Shown: positions 24,063 to 32,168 of the stretch, piece by piece
Position numbering within the stretch: the first letter of the stretch is position 1
Layout: each line of letters begins with the position of its first letter
Source of the DNA: GCA-2731375 sp964631725
Lineage (GTDB): Bacteria > Pseudomonadota > Alphaproteobacteria > GCA-2731375
Direction of reading: 5' to 3'
Length of the DNA: 64,000 nucleotides
Assembly (NCBI GenBank): GCA_964631725.1
Contig: CAZVYX010000013.1
Span: 49,419-113,418 of the forward strand
The notes under the pieces: model-generated
The model's input: only the letters and a program-made list of their open reading frames with translations
Databases searched by the model: none
What the model was told of the DNA's origin: nothing
Translations under genes and position numbers: made by a program

Positions 24063-25565
24063 ATGGACACCGTCGACAGGGTTTTTGCCAGGGCGGCGGC
24101 CGAAAACGGCGCGGCGGTCCACCTTGTCTTCACCGACGGCACAACCTGCACCTACGCCGAAACCCATCAAAGAGCCACGCGGTTCGCCGCGGTCCTGATT
24201 GCGGCGGGTATCGAGCCCGGCGACCGTGTCGCCTGTTTCATGGGCAATTCCCGGGCCCTGTATGAATTCTTCATCGGCTGCGCCATTGCCGGCGCCATTG
24301 CCGTGCCCATCAATACCCTGAGCACGGCGCGGGAGACCGGGGTTCTGTTCGCGGATTGCCAGCCGAGGGGCATCGTTGCGCAAAATCCCGGTGACGCCCT
24401 GCCCGAAAATATGTTCACCGACGATGTCGTGCTGCGTTTGAGTTATGGCGACGAAATATCCACCGGCTGGCGGAGCTATGAACAGGTTTTGTCGGAAGCA
24501 GGGAGCGAGGAGATTGCACCCCGCAGTGCGCCCAGCGACGCGGCCATGATCATCTACAGCTCCGGCACCACCGGGGCGCCGAAAGGCATCGTCCTCGGCC
24601 ATCGCCAGCTCGTCGCCAACGCCAGGATGACGATCGATGCCCTCGGCTACAACGCCAACGACCGCTTTCTGACCGTCCTGCCGTCGTTTCATCTGTTCGG
24701 CTACAGCTACGACTTCCTCTATTGCGGCCTGGTGGCCGGCCGCATGACCGTCCTGCCAAGCTTCGATGCGGACATGGCTCTGGATCTGATCGAGCAACAT
24801 CGCATCACGGTGCTGGCCGGCGTGCCGTTGATGTTCGTGCAGATGTTCCAGCCCGGGCGCCTGGCCGGGCGCGATGTCTCCAGCCTGCGCCTGATCGACG
24901 TCGGCGGCGGCCCGGTACCGGTATCCCTGGTGCGGCGGTTGAAGGACGATATTGGTATCGACACGGTGGAAAGCTATGGCCTGACCGAAATCTCCACCGT
25001 CGCCTGCGTGCAGCGGCCAGGGATGTTTTCGCCGGAAGGATCGTGCGGGATTGTCTTGGATGGGGTCGAGGTACGGGTCCACGACCGCGAGGGCCTGGCC
25101 GTGCCCACGGGCGAGCCGGGCGAATTGCAGTTTCGTTGCGATACCTTCATGAACGGCTATTGGCGCCAGCCGGAACTGACGCAAGAGACCCTGGCGGAGG
25201 GCTGGCTGCATACGGGCGATGTGGGCCGGGTCGATAACAACGGCAACATTTTCATCCTCGACCGGATCAAGGACATGATCGTTGCCAACGGCTACAACGT
25301 CTTTCCCAAGGAAGTCGAAAACGTCCTATTCGCCCATCCGACCGTGGAGGCGGCAGCGGTGATCGGCGTACCGGACGAAATCCGCGGCGAGGATATCCAG
25401 GCCTTCGTGGTGCCCGCACCGGGCGCGGCGGCGAATGCAGACGAGATCCTGGATTATTGCCGGCGCGAGCTGGCCCGTTACAAGGTGCCGCGGGCGATCA
25501 CCTTTACCGACAGTCTGCCCCTGACCGCATCGGGCAAGATCCGCCGGTTCGCGTTGCGCCAATAG
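24063..25565 (+). CDS. Acyl-CoA synthetase (AMP-forming), first ligase of the island
   Basis: A 500-residue ANL-family ligase. It has the ATP loop IIYSSGTTGAPKGIVLGHRQ near residues 163-182, ESYGLTEIS near 302, the hinge YNVFPKEVENVLF and the C-terminal lysine in LTASGKIRRF. Motifs are complete, so activity is expected. It would activate a free acid to its acyl-CoA in the pathway served by the adjacent carboxylase. It starts 12 bases after the hydratase stop codon. The substrate may be a branched short- or medium-chain acid, but chain length cannot be judged from sequence. Confidence 0.87.
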   Translation: MDTVDRVFARAAAENGAAVHLVFTDGTTCTYAETHQRATRFAAVLIAAGIEPGDRVACFMGNSRALYEFFIGCAIAGAIAVPINTLSTARETGVLFADCQPRGIVAQNPGDALPENMFTDDVVLRLSYGDEISTGWRSYEQVLSEAGSEEIAPRSAPSDAAMIIYSSGTTGAPKGIVLGHRQLVANARMTIDALGYNANDRFLTVLPSFHLFGYSYDFLYCGLVAGRMTVLPSFDADMALDLIEQHRITVLAGVPLMFVQMFQPGRLAGRDVSSLRLIDVGGGPVPVSLVRRLKDDIGIDTVESYGLTEISTVACVQRPGMFSPEGSCGIVLDGVEVRVHDREGLAVPTGEPGELQFRCDTFMNGYWRQPELTQETLAEGWLHTGDVGRVDNNGNIFILDRIKDMIVANGYNVFPKEVENVLFAHPTVEAAAVIGVPDEIRGEDIQAFVVPAPGAAANADEILDYCRRELARYKVPRAITFTDSLPLTASGKIRRFALRQ

Positions 25566-25603
25566 CGGCAAACGGCGAAGATAGGGATATTGGAGGAAAT
25601 GAT

Positions 25604-26404
25604 ATGAGTGAAATGAGACAAGCGGATGCGGCGGAGCCGGAATTTCTCGTCAGCGTCGAGGGCGGCATTGGCCGCATCACCCTGAACAGGCCTGAAATCC
25701 GCAATCCCCTGAGCTTGGATTTCGCCGAGGCGATGAATGCCGCCCTGGACCAATTGGAGGACGACCCCGAATGCCGGGTGATTATTCTGACCGGCAATGG
25801 CCCGGTATTCTGCGGCGGAGCCCAGCTGGGCAGCGTCCTGGTCGAGGAGGAGGTCGAGGCGGAATGGCAATATCTGGTCCTGCGCGGCGTCAACCGAATG
25901 GTCAAGCGCATGCGGACCTTGGACTTGCCGATCATCGCCGCTGTCAACGGCCCGGCGGTGGGCGGCGGGGCCTCCCTGGCGCTCGCCTGTGATGTCGCCA
26001 TCGCGGCGCCGGAGGCCAATTACTATTTCGCCTTTGGCCGCATGGGCGCATCCGGCGCCGATATGGGCTGTACATACCTCTTGCCCCGCCTGGTTGGCAC
26101 CATGCGGGCAGCGCATCTGGTATTGACCGGCGCCACGGTAGGAGCCGAGGAAGGCCGCGAACTAGGCCTGTTCACCGAAGTGGTGCCGGCGGATCAATTG
26201 CAGGCGGCCGCCGAACAAATGGCCCAGGCGATGATCGCCGCCTCACCGCGTCGCGCCACGGCCTTTACCAAGATGTCCCTGTTCCGGGGCGAGACCACGG
26301 ATCTGGAAACCTGCCTGGAATACGAGATGATCGCCCAGAACTATCTGTTCCGCGGCGATGAGCACAAGGACCGTCTGAGCGCCTTCCTGAACCGCAAGAA
26401 ATAG
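25604..26404 (+). CDS. Enoyl-CoA hydratase/isomerase family protein (second, PaaG-like)
   Basis: A 266-residue crotonase-fold protein. The start at 25604 follows TGGAGGA at normal spacing. The frame is open upstream, but that part lies inside the ligase gene. The CoA loop NGPVFCGGAQLGSVL and the oxyanion segment NGPAVGGGASLALACD are clear. Where hydratases carry Glu there is FGRMG, and the later GADMGCTYLLPRLVG carries Asp, as in PaaG-like enoyl-CoA isomerases (PDxGxTxxLPRxVG). Double-bond isomerisation is therefore more likely than hydration. It lies between two ligase genes. Confidence 0.83.
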   Translation: MSEMRQADAAEPEFLVSVEGGIGRITLNRPEIRNPLSLDFAEAMNAALDQLEDDPECRVIILTGNGPVFCGGAQLGSVLVEEEVEAEWQYLVLRGVNRMVKRMRTLDLPIIAAVNGPAVGGGASLALACDVAIAAPEANYYFAFGRMGASGADMGCTYLLPRLVGTMRAAHLVLTGATVGAEEGRELGLFTEVVPADQLQAAAEQMAQAMIAASPRRATAFTKMSLFRGETTDLETCLEYEMIAQNYLFRGDEHKDRLSAFLNRKK

Positions 26405-26416
26405 CGGCCTGGAGCG

Positions 26417-28024
26417 ATGGCGCAGCATAGCGATAGCCTGATCGAGATGGTGGCGCGCCATCCCGGCGCCGCGCCGGCGATCATTGATGGCGAGGACAGG
26501 CTCAGCTATGGCGAATTGCTGGATGCCAGCCGGCGCGTCGCCGGCGGCTTGGCGCGCCTGGGCGTGGGCAAGGGCGACCGTGTGGCCCTGTGGCTGCCAA
26601 ACATTCCGGCCTGGCTGATCCTGGCCCTGGCCTGCGCCCGGTTGGGCGCCGTCGTGGTCTCGATCAACACGCGCTTCAAGGCGGTCGAAGTGGCGGATCT
26701 TGTCGAACGCTCCGGCGCCAGCATGTTGGTGCTGTGGCCCGGTTTCAAGGATATCGACTTCAACGCGATCCTACATGATATCGAACCGGATGCTCTCTCC
26801 AGCATCGAAACCCTGGTGCTGTACAGTGAAGATAGCGGCGAGGACGGCGGGCAGGCGGATCGGGCGGCGCTGGCCGGCTTTGGCCGGCGGATCGTATCCT
26901 ACGCCGATCTGGACGGTTGCCGGGAGCCATTCGACGGCGATGCGGGGCGGGACGCGGAATGCGCCATCTTCACCACCTCGGGCACCACCAAGAAACCGAA
27001 AATGGTCCTCCATACCCAGCATTCCGTGGCCGATATGTCCCATATCGTGGCCGATGCCCGCGGTTTCCGCGAAGATGGCGCAGTTACCCTGGTCGCCCTG
27101 CCCTATTGCGGCATGTTCGGTTTCGCCCTGGCCATGATAACCCTGGCGGCGGGACAGCCGATCATCAACATGCGCTTCTTTGAACCGGCGGAGGCCGGCC
27201 GGTTGATCCAGCAACATCACGCCACCCATATGTTCGGCAGCGACGATCTGTTCGATTTAATCATGCGGGCGACGCCCGGCGATCGCCCCTTTCCCAGCCT
27301 GCGCCTGTGCGGCTATGGCGCCTTTAACTCCGCCCTGGGCAATATCGCCGCCGAGGGTCATGCACGCGGCATACCCTTTGTTGGCATCTATGGCTCCTCC
27401 GAGGTGCAGGCCCTGGCGGGTTGTCAATCGGTTGATGAGCCGCTGGAGCGCCGGCGCCAGGGCGGCGGCTATCCAACCTCCAAGGACATCCATTTCCGGG
27501 TGCGCGATACCGAAAGCGGTGAACTTCTGCCCACCGGCGAGGCCGGAGAGTTGGAAATCAAGTGCGCCAGCCTGTTCGACCGCTATGACGGCGACGAGGA
27601 AGCGACGCAAAGCACCAGAACCGATGACGGCTATTTCCGCACCGGCGATCTGGGCTATTTGGATGAGGATGGCCGCTTCCTGTTCCTATCGCGGATCGGC
27701 GACGTCTTGCGTCTGGGCGGCTTTCTGACCAACCCGGCGGAGATCGAGGCGCATGTCGATGCGCATCCGTCCGTGGCCGAATGCAAGGTTGCCGCCGTAT
27801 CGACGAAAGACGGCAATCTGGCCGTCGCCTTTATCATCCCCGCCGCGGGCACGGCGTTGGACGAAGATGCCCTGCGGCAACATTGCCTGGACGGCATCGC
27901 CAAATACAAGGTGCCGGCGCGTTTCCTGGCCATTGATGCCTTTCCCATGACGCAAAGCGCCAACGGCACGAAACTGCAGCGGGGCAAGCTGACCGCCATG
28001 GCGGAAGAACAGATAAATTTGTAA
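26417..28024 (+). CDS. Acyl-CoA synthetase-like protein (AMP-binding), second ligase
   Basis: A 535-residue ANL-family protein. The ATP loop reads FTTSGTTKKPKMVLHTQ, lacking the usual glycine after the second threonine (SGTTGxPK is standard). YGSSEVQALAG replaces the usual YGxTE block. RIGDVLRLGGFLTNPAEIE and the C-terminal NGTKLQRGKL retain hinge and lysine positions. Activity is probable, but the altered loops suggest an unusual substrate or a weak adenylation site. It is tightly linked (12 bases) to both neighbours. Which acid it activates is unknown. Confidence 0.84.
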   Translation: MAQHSDSLIEMVARHPGAAPAIIDGEDRLSYGELLDASRRVAGGLARLGVGKGDRVALWLPNIPAWLILALACARLGAVVVSINTRFKAVEVADLVERSGASMLVLWPGFKDIDFNAILHDIEPDALSSIETLVLYSEDSGEDGGQADRAALAGFGRRIVSYADLDGCREPFDGDAGRDAECAIFTTSGTTKKPKMVLHTQHSVADMSHIVADARGFREDGAVTLVALPYCGMFGFALAMITLAAGQPIINMRFFEPAEAGRLIQQHHATHMFGSDDLFDLIMRATPGDRPFPSLRLCGYGAFNSALGNIAAEGHARGIPFVGIYGSSEVQALAGCQSVDEPLERRRQGGGYPTSKDIHFRVRDTESGELLPTGEAGELEIKCASLFDRYDGDEEATQSTRTDDGYFRTGDLGYLDEDGRFLFLSRIGDVLRLGGFLTNPAEIEAHVDAHPSVAECKVAAVSTKDGNLAVAFIIPAAGTALDEDALRQHCLDGIAKYKVPARFLAIDAFPMTQSANGTKLQRGKLTAMAEEQINL

Positions 28025-28036
28025 GGAGCACCGGCC

Positions 28037-29179
28037 ATGAACTCGATCTACTTCACTGAAGAGCACAATCTGCTGCGCGATCAGCTGCGCCGATTTGTCG
28101 ACAACGAGATCAGGCCCCATGGCGATGCCTGGGAGCGGGAAGGCAAGATCTCCCGCGAGATGCTGAAGAAGATGGGCAAGCTCGGCTATTTCGGCCTGCG
28201 CTTTCCAGAGAAATACGGCGGCAGCAACATGGACATCTTTGCCTGGATTATCATGGCCGAGGAGCTGAGCCGCTCCACCTACGGCGGCGTCAGCGTCACC
28301 TGCATGGTGCATGCCGCCATGTCATCGCCGCATCTGGTCTATGCCGGCACAGAGGAGCAGATCGGAAAATACCTGCCGTCGATCATGGCCGGCGAGAAGA
28401 TCTGTGCCATCGCCGTGACCGAACCATCCGCAGGCTCCGACGTTGGCGGCATCCGGACACGGGCGGTGCGGGACGGCGACGAGTGGGTCCTGAACGGCTC
28501 GAAGATGTTCATCACCAACGGCTACTACGGCGACATCTACTTTGTCGCCGCCAAGACCGACCCGGACGCCAAGGGATCGCGCGGTGTCTCGATGTTTATC
28601 GTCGAGCGCGATACGCCGGGCTTCAAGATCGGCCGCAAGCTGGAGAAATTCGGCATTCATTGTTCCGACACCGCCGAGTTGTTCTTCGAGGATTGCCGCG
28701 TGCCGGCGGAAAACATGCTGGGCGAGGAGAACAAGGGCTTTTATGCGGTAATGGCGAATTTTCAGAACGAACGCATGAGCATCGGCGCCATGGCGACCAG
28801 CGAAGCCATGACGGCCCTGAACCTGACGATCGACCATCTGCGCCAGCGCGAAGCCTTTGGCGCGCCGCTGATGGACAAACAAGGCATCCGCCAGCGCCTG
28901 GCCATGTCGCACGCCAAATTGCTGGCGGCGCAGCAGTTGCTCTATCACGCCGCCTGGCTGGACAGTCAGGGCCACGATTGCGTGCAGGAGGTCTCCATGG
29001 TCAAGGCGCACTGTGCCGAGGTGACGCAGGAGGTGATGTATAATTGCCAGCAATTCCACGGCGGCATGGGCTACGTCCGCGACCTGCCCATCGAACGCAT
29101 GGTGCGCGATGCCCGCCTGCATGCCATCGGCGGCGGCGCCACGGAAGTGATGCTGGAAGAAGTCGCCAAGCGCTGGTAG
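28037..29179 (+). CDS. Acyl-CoA dehydrogenase of the carboxylase island
   Basis: A 380-residue FAD acyl-CoA dehydrogenase with full motifs. ICAIAVTEPSAGSDVGGIRT covers the FAD-binding signature near residues 118-137. NGSKMFITNGYYGDIYFVAA follows. The C-terminal HGGMGYVRDLPIERMVRDAR and IGGGATEVMLEEVAKRW complete the fold. It should oxidise the saturated branched acyl-CoA made by one of the ligases to the enoyl-CoA that the carboxylase uses, like isovaleryl- or citronellyl-CoA dehydrogenases. This ordering is inference. The ribosome site is AAGGAG. Confidence 0.88.
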   Translation: MNSIYFTEEHNLLRDQLRRFVDNEIRPHGDAWEREGKISREMLKKMGKLGYFGLRFPEKYGGSNMDIFAWIIMAEELSRSTYGGVSVTCMVHAAMSSPHLVYAGTEEQIGKYLPSIMAGEKICAIAVTEPSAGSDVGGIRTRAVRDGDEWVLNGSKMFITNGYYGDIYFVAAKTDPDAKGSRGVSMFIVERDTPGFKIGRKLEKFGIHCSDTAELFFEDCRVPAENMLGEENKGFYAVMANFQNERMSIGAMATSEAMTALNLTIDHLRQREAFGAPLMDKQGIRQRLAMSHAKLLAAQQLLYHAAWLDSQGHDCVQEVSMVKAHCAEVTQEVMYNCQQFHGGMGYVRDLPIERMVRDARLHAIGGGATEVMLEEVAKRW

Positions 29180-29191
29180 AGGGGTCTTATC

Positions 29192-31171
29192 ATGGCCGAA
29201 ACATCGGAAATCGTCTGGCGGCCCGGTCCGGAACGGATCGAGGCGAGCCGTCTGACCGCGTTCATCCAACAGATGGGCGCCACGGACTATCACGACCTAT
29301 ATGAACGCTCCCTGGCCGATCCGGACTGGTTCTGGGATGGTTTGCTGCAGTTCCTGGATATTCGGTTCTATCAGCCTTACGAGAAGGTTCTCGATACCAG
29401 CCGGGGCAAGGCCTGGGCCGATTGGTGCCTCGGCGGTACCACCAATCTGTATCTGAACTGCATCGAAAAACACCGGGGTACCGAGGTTTGGGACCGGCCC
29501 TATATTGAATGGCAGGGCGAGGACGAACGCACCCGCACGCTGACCTATGCCGAATTCGATGCCGCGGTGAACCGCCTGGCGGCGGCCCTGCAGGGCCTGG
29601 GCGTTGTGCCGGGCGACGTGGTCGGCCTGTATCTGCCGATGATCGCGGAAGTCTATGTGGGCTTTTTCGCCTGCGCCAAGATCGGCGCCGTCAACATGCC
29701 GCTGTTTTCCGGCTTCGGCCCCAGCCCGATCGCGACCCGCCTGAACGAGGGCGGCGTGAAGGTCGTTGTTGCATCCGACGGCACCTGGCGACGGGGCGCG
29801 GCCTCGCCCATGAAAGCGGCCCTGGACGAGGCCTGCGCGGAAGCGCCCAGCGTCGAGGCCGTCATCGTGGTCAATCATATGGCGGGCGAGGTTCCGGTGG
29901 CGATGCAGGCCGGGCGTGACCATTGGTGGCACGATCTGGTCGCCGGCCAGACGGAAACCGTTGCCACGGCGGAATTGCCGGCGGAAGCGCCGTTGACCCT
30001 GGCCTTTACCTCCGGCACCACGGGCAAGCCCAAGGGCATCATCCAGACGCACGTGGGTTTTCTGACCAAGGTCGCCCTGGATCTGGATCTGATGCTGGAT
30101 TTCGGGCCTGACGATTGCTTCTTCTGGCTTAGCGATTTCGGCTGGATGGTCGGCGCGCTGACCGCCGTGACACCCAGCTATGCCGGTGGCCGCCTGCTGG
30201 TCGCCGAGGGCGCGCCGGACCGCCCCCGGGCGGACCGTTTTTGGCAGTTGATCGAAGACTACAAGGTTACCCATTTCGGCATGGCGCCCACTGCCGCCCG
30301 CGGCGCCATGGCTTTGGGACGGGAGTTGGTGGACAGCCATGATCTATCGTCCCTGAAGACCATGATATCGGGCGGAGAGCCGGCCACGCCGGATGCCTGG
30401 CAATGGATGTTCGAGGTTATCGGCAAAGGAAAGCTGCCGATCATCAATATTTCCGGCGGCACCGAGATCGGCTGTTCCATCGTCACCGGCGCCACCATTC
30501 TGCCGCAGAAATCCTGCGCCTTTAACGGCCCGTCCCTGGGCTCGGGCGCCGCCGTTTTCAACGAAGCGGGGCAGCCCGTGGCGCCGGGCGAAGTGGGCGA
30601 ACTGGTCATGACCGAGCCGTCCATCGGCCTGACCAAAAGCTTCTGGGGGCCGGGGGGCGATGCGCGCTATCTGGAAACCTATTGGCAGGATTATCCCGAT
30701 ACCTGGCGTCATGGCGATTTCGCCTCGATCGACGCGGATGGTTTTTGGTTCCTGCTGGGCCGCTCCGACGACACCTTCAAGATTGGCGGCAAGCGCACCG
30801 GCCCGGCGGAGATCGAGGCGCTGGTCGTGGCCAGCGGCCGGGTCGCCGAGGTTGCCGTGATCGGCCTGCCGGACGAGCGCGCCGGTGAGGTCATCTGCAT
30901 CATCGCCGTGCCCAAGGAAGGCCCGGACAACCAATCTGACAAAGATGATCTGCGCGAAACGCTTTCGGCGGCGGTGGTCGAGGGCATGGGACGGGCCTAC
31001 CGGCCCCGCCACATCCATTTCGTGACGGATCTGCCCCGGACCCGGTCCATGAAGATCATGCGCCGGCTGATCCGTGCGGTCTTGCTGGACCAGCCCACGG
31101 GTGATACCTCCGCCCTCTCCAACCCGGAGGCTTTGACACATTTGGAGGCGGTCAAGGGCGAGCTTTCCTGA
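29192..31171 (+). CDS. Acetoacetyl-CoA synthetase-like acyl-CoA ligase
   Basis: A 659-residue ANL-family ligase of acetyl-CoA-synthetase length, with an N-terminal extension of about 110 residues (FLDIRFYQPYEKVLD region). The motifs are AFTSGTTGKPKGIIQTHVGF, NISGGTEIGCSIVTG, GRSDDTFKIGGKRTGPAEIE and the lysine region TRSMKIMRRLIRAVLL. These resemble acetoacetyl-CoA and propionyl/acetyl-CoA synthetases. With an HMG-CoA-lyase-like gene 34 bases downstream, the neat interpretation is reactivation of the acetoacetate that the lyase releases. An alternative is activation of a short branched acid. Confidence 0.85.
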   Translation: MAETSEIVWRPGPERIEASRLTAFIQQMGATDYHDLYERSLADPDWFWDGLLQFLDIRFYQPYEKVLDTSRGKAWADWCLGGTTNLYLNCIEKHRGTEVWDRPYIEWQGEDERTRTLTYAEFDAAVNRLAAALQGLGVVPGDVVGLYLPMIAEVYVGFFACAKIGAVNMPLFSGFGPSPIATRLNEGGVKVVVASDGTWRRGAASPMKAALDEACAEAPSVEAVIVVNHMAGEVPVAMQAGRDHWWHDLVAGQTETVATAELPAEAPLTLAFTSGTTGKPKGIIQTHVGFLTKVALDLDLMLDFGPDDCFFWLSDFGWMVGALTAVTPSYAGGRLLVAEGAPDRPRADRFWQLIEDYKVTHFGMAPTAARGAMALGRELVDSHDLSSLKTMISGGEPATPDAWQWMFEVIGKGKLPIINISGGTEIGCSIVTGATILPQKSCAFNGPSLGSGAAVFNEAGQPVAPGEVGELVMTEPSIGLTKSFWGPGGDARYLETYWQDYPDTWRHGDFASIDADGFWFLLGRSDDTFKIGGKRTGPAEIEALVVASGRVAEVAVIGLPDERAGEVICIIAVPKEGPDNQSDKDDLRETLSAAVVEGMGRAYRPRHIHFVTDLPRTRSMKIMRRLIRAVLLDQPTGDTSALSNPEALTHLEAVKGELS

Positions 31172-31205
31172 AGTTTGTACAGGTAACAGAAAACCGGAGA
31201 CTTCT

Positions 31206-32168
31206 ATGTCCGACCTGCCGGCGAACGTCATATTTCACGATCATGGCCCGCGCGAGGGTTTTCAGATCGAGGATCGGCAATATCCCCTGGAACGCCGGGT
31301 CGCGTTGATCGAGGCCATTGCCGCCGCCGGTATTTCCCGTATCCAGGCCGCCTCCTTCGTCAACCCCAAGGTGGTGCCGAACATGGCCGACAGTGCCGAA
31401 CTGTTTGCCGCCATCAGAAAGCGCCCCGGTATCCGCTACACCGCCCTGGCCCTCAATCCATGGGGTTTCGAACAGGCCGTGCAGGTGCCCCAGGTAGACC
31501 ACTACGGCAGCGTCGTGCTGTACGCCTCCAACGGATTTTGCCTTAGCAACAACAACTGCTCCAAACAGGAAGCCCGGGCCCGCCTGCAACAATGGACGGA
31601 ACTGTACGACAGGCACGATGTTGCGCTGGAACAGGTCTATGTCCTGTCCGCCTTCGGCTGCAATTTCGAGGGCGAGGTGCCCATGGCCGATGTCATGGCG
31701 GAAGTGCGCCATGTGGTCGATACCTGCCGGGACCAGGGCCGCGCCCTGCCCCGTATCGACCTCGATGACAGCATGGGCTGGGCCGACCCCCACAGCATCC
31801 GCCAGCGCATCGGCGCCGTACGCGAGGCCTACCCCGAGCTTGAAATCGGTCTGCACCTGCATGACAACCGGGGCCTTGGCGGTGCCTGCGTCCTGGCCGC
31901 GCTGGAGATGGGGGTGCGCTATTTCGACAGCTCCATCGGCGGCCTGGGCGGCTGCCCCTTCGCGCGCCTTAGAAACCGCAGCGCCGCCGGCAACATCTGC
32001 ACCGAGGACATGGTGCATCTGTGTCACGAGCTGGGCATCGAAACCGGCATAGATCTCGACGCCTTGATCGAAGCCGCCCTGCTGGCCGAAGACATCGTCG
32101 GCCGCCCCCTGATGGGCCGGGTCATGCATTCAGGCTCGTTGGCGGAATACCGCGCCGCCGGCGGCTAA
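31206..32168 (+). CDS. HMG-CoA lyase-like aldolase/lyase (HMGL-like family)
   Basis: A 320-residue TIM-barrel lyase of the HMGL-like (pyruvate carboxyltransferase) family. It has HDHGPREGFQIE near residues 11-22, GLHLHDNRGLGG with the metal-binding histidines, and the glycine-rich flap GGLGGCPFARLR with the catalytic cysteine. Glu17 occupies the place where HMG-CoA lyase has its metal-binding Asp (PRDGLQ). It would split a 3-hydroxy-3-methylglutaryl-CoA-type ester into acetyl-CoA and acetoacetate. It is the last gene of the island, and its stop codon overlaps the stop codon of the convergent YcaQ-like gene. Confidence 0.84.
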   Translation: MSDLPANVIFHDHGPREGFQIEDRQYPLERRVALIEAIAAAGISRIQAASFVNPKVVPNMADSAELFAAIRKRPGIRYTALALNPWGFEQAVQVPQVDHYGSVVLYASNGFCLSNNNCSKQEARARLQQWTELYDRHDVALEQVYVLSAFGCNFEGEVPMADVMAEVRHVVDTCRDQGRALPRIDLDDSMGWADPHSIRQRIGAVREAYPELEIGLHLHDNRGLGGACVLAALEMGVRYFDSSIGGLGGCPFARLRNRSAAGNICTEDMVHLCHELGIETGIDLDALIEAALLAEDIVGRPLMGRVMHSGSLAEYRAAGG

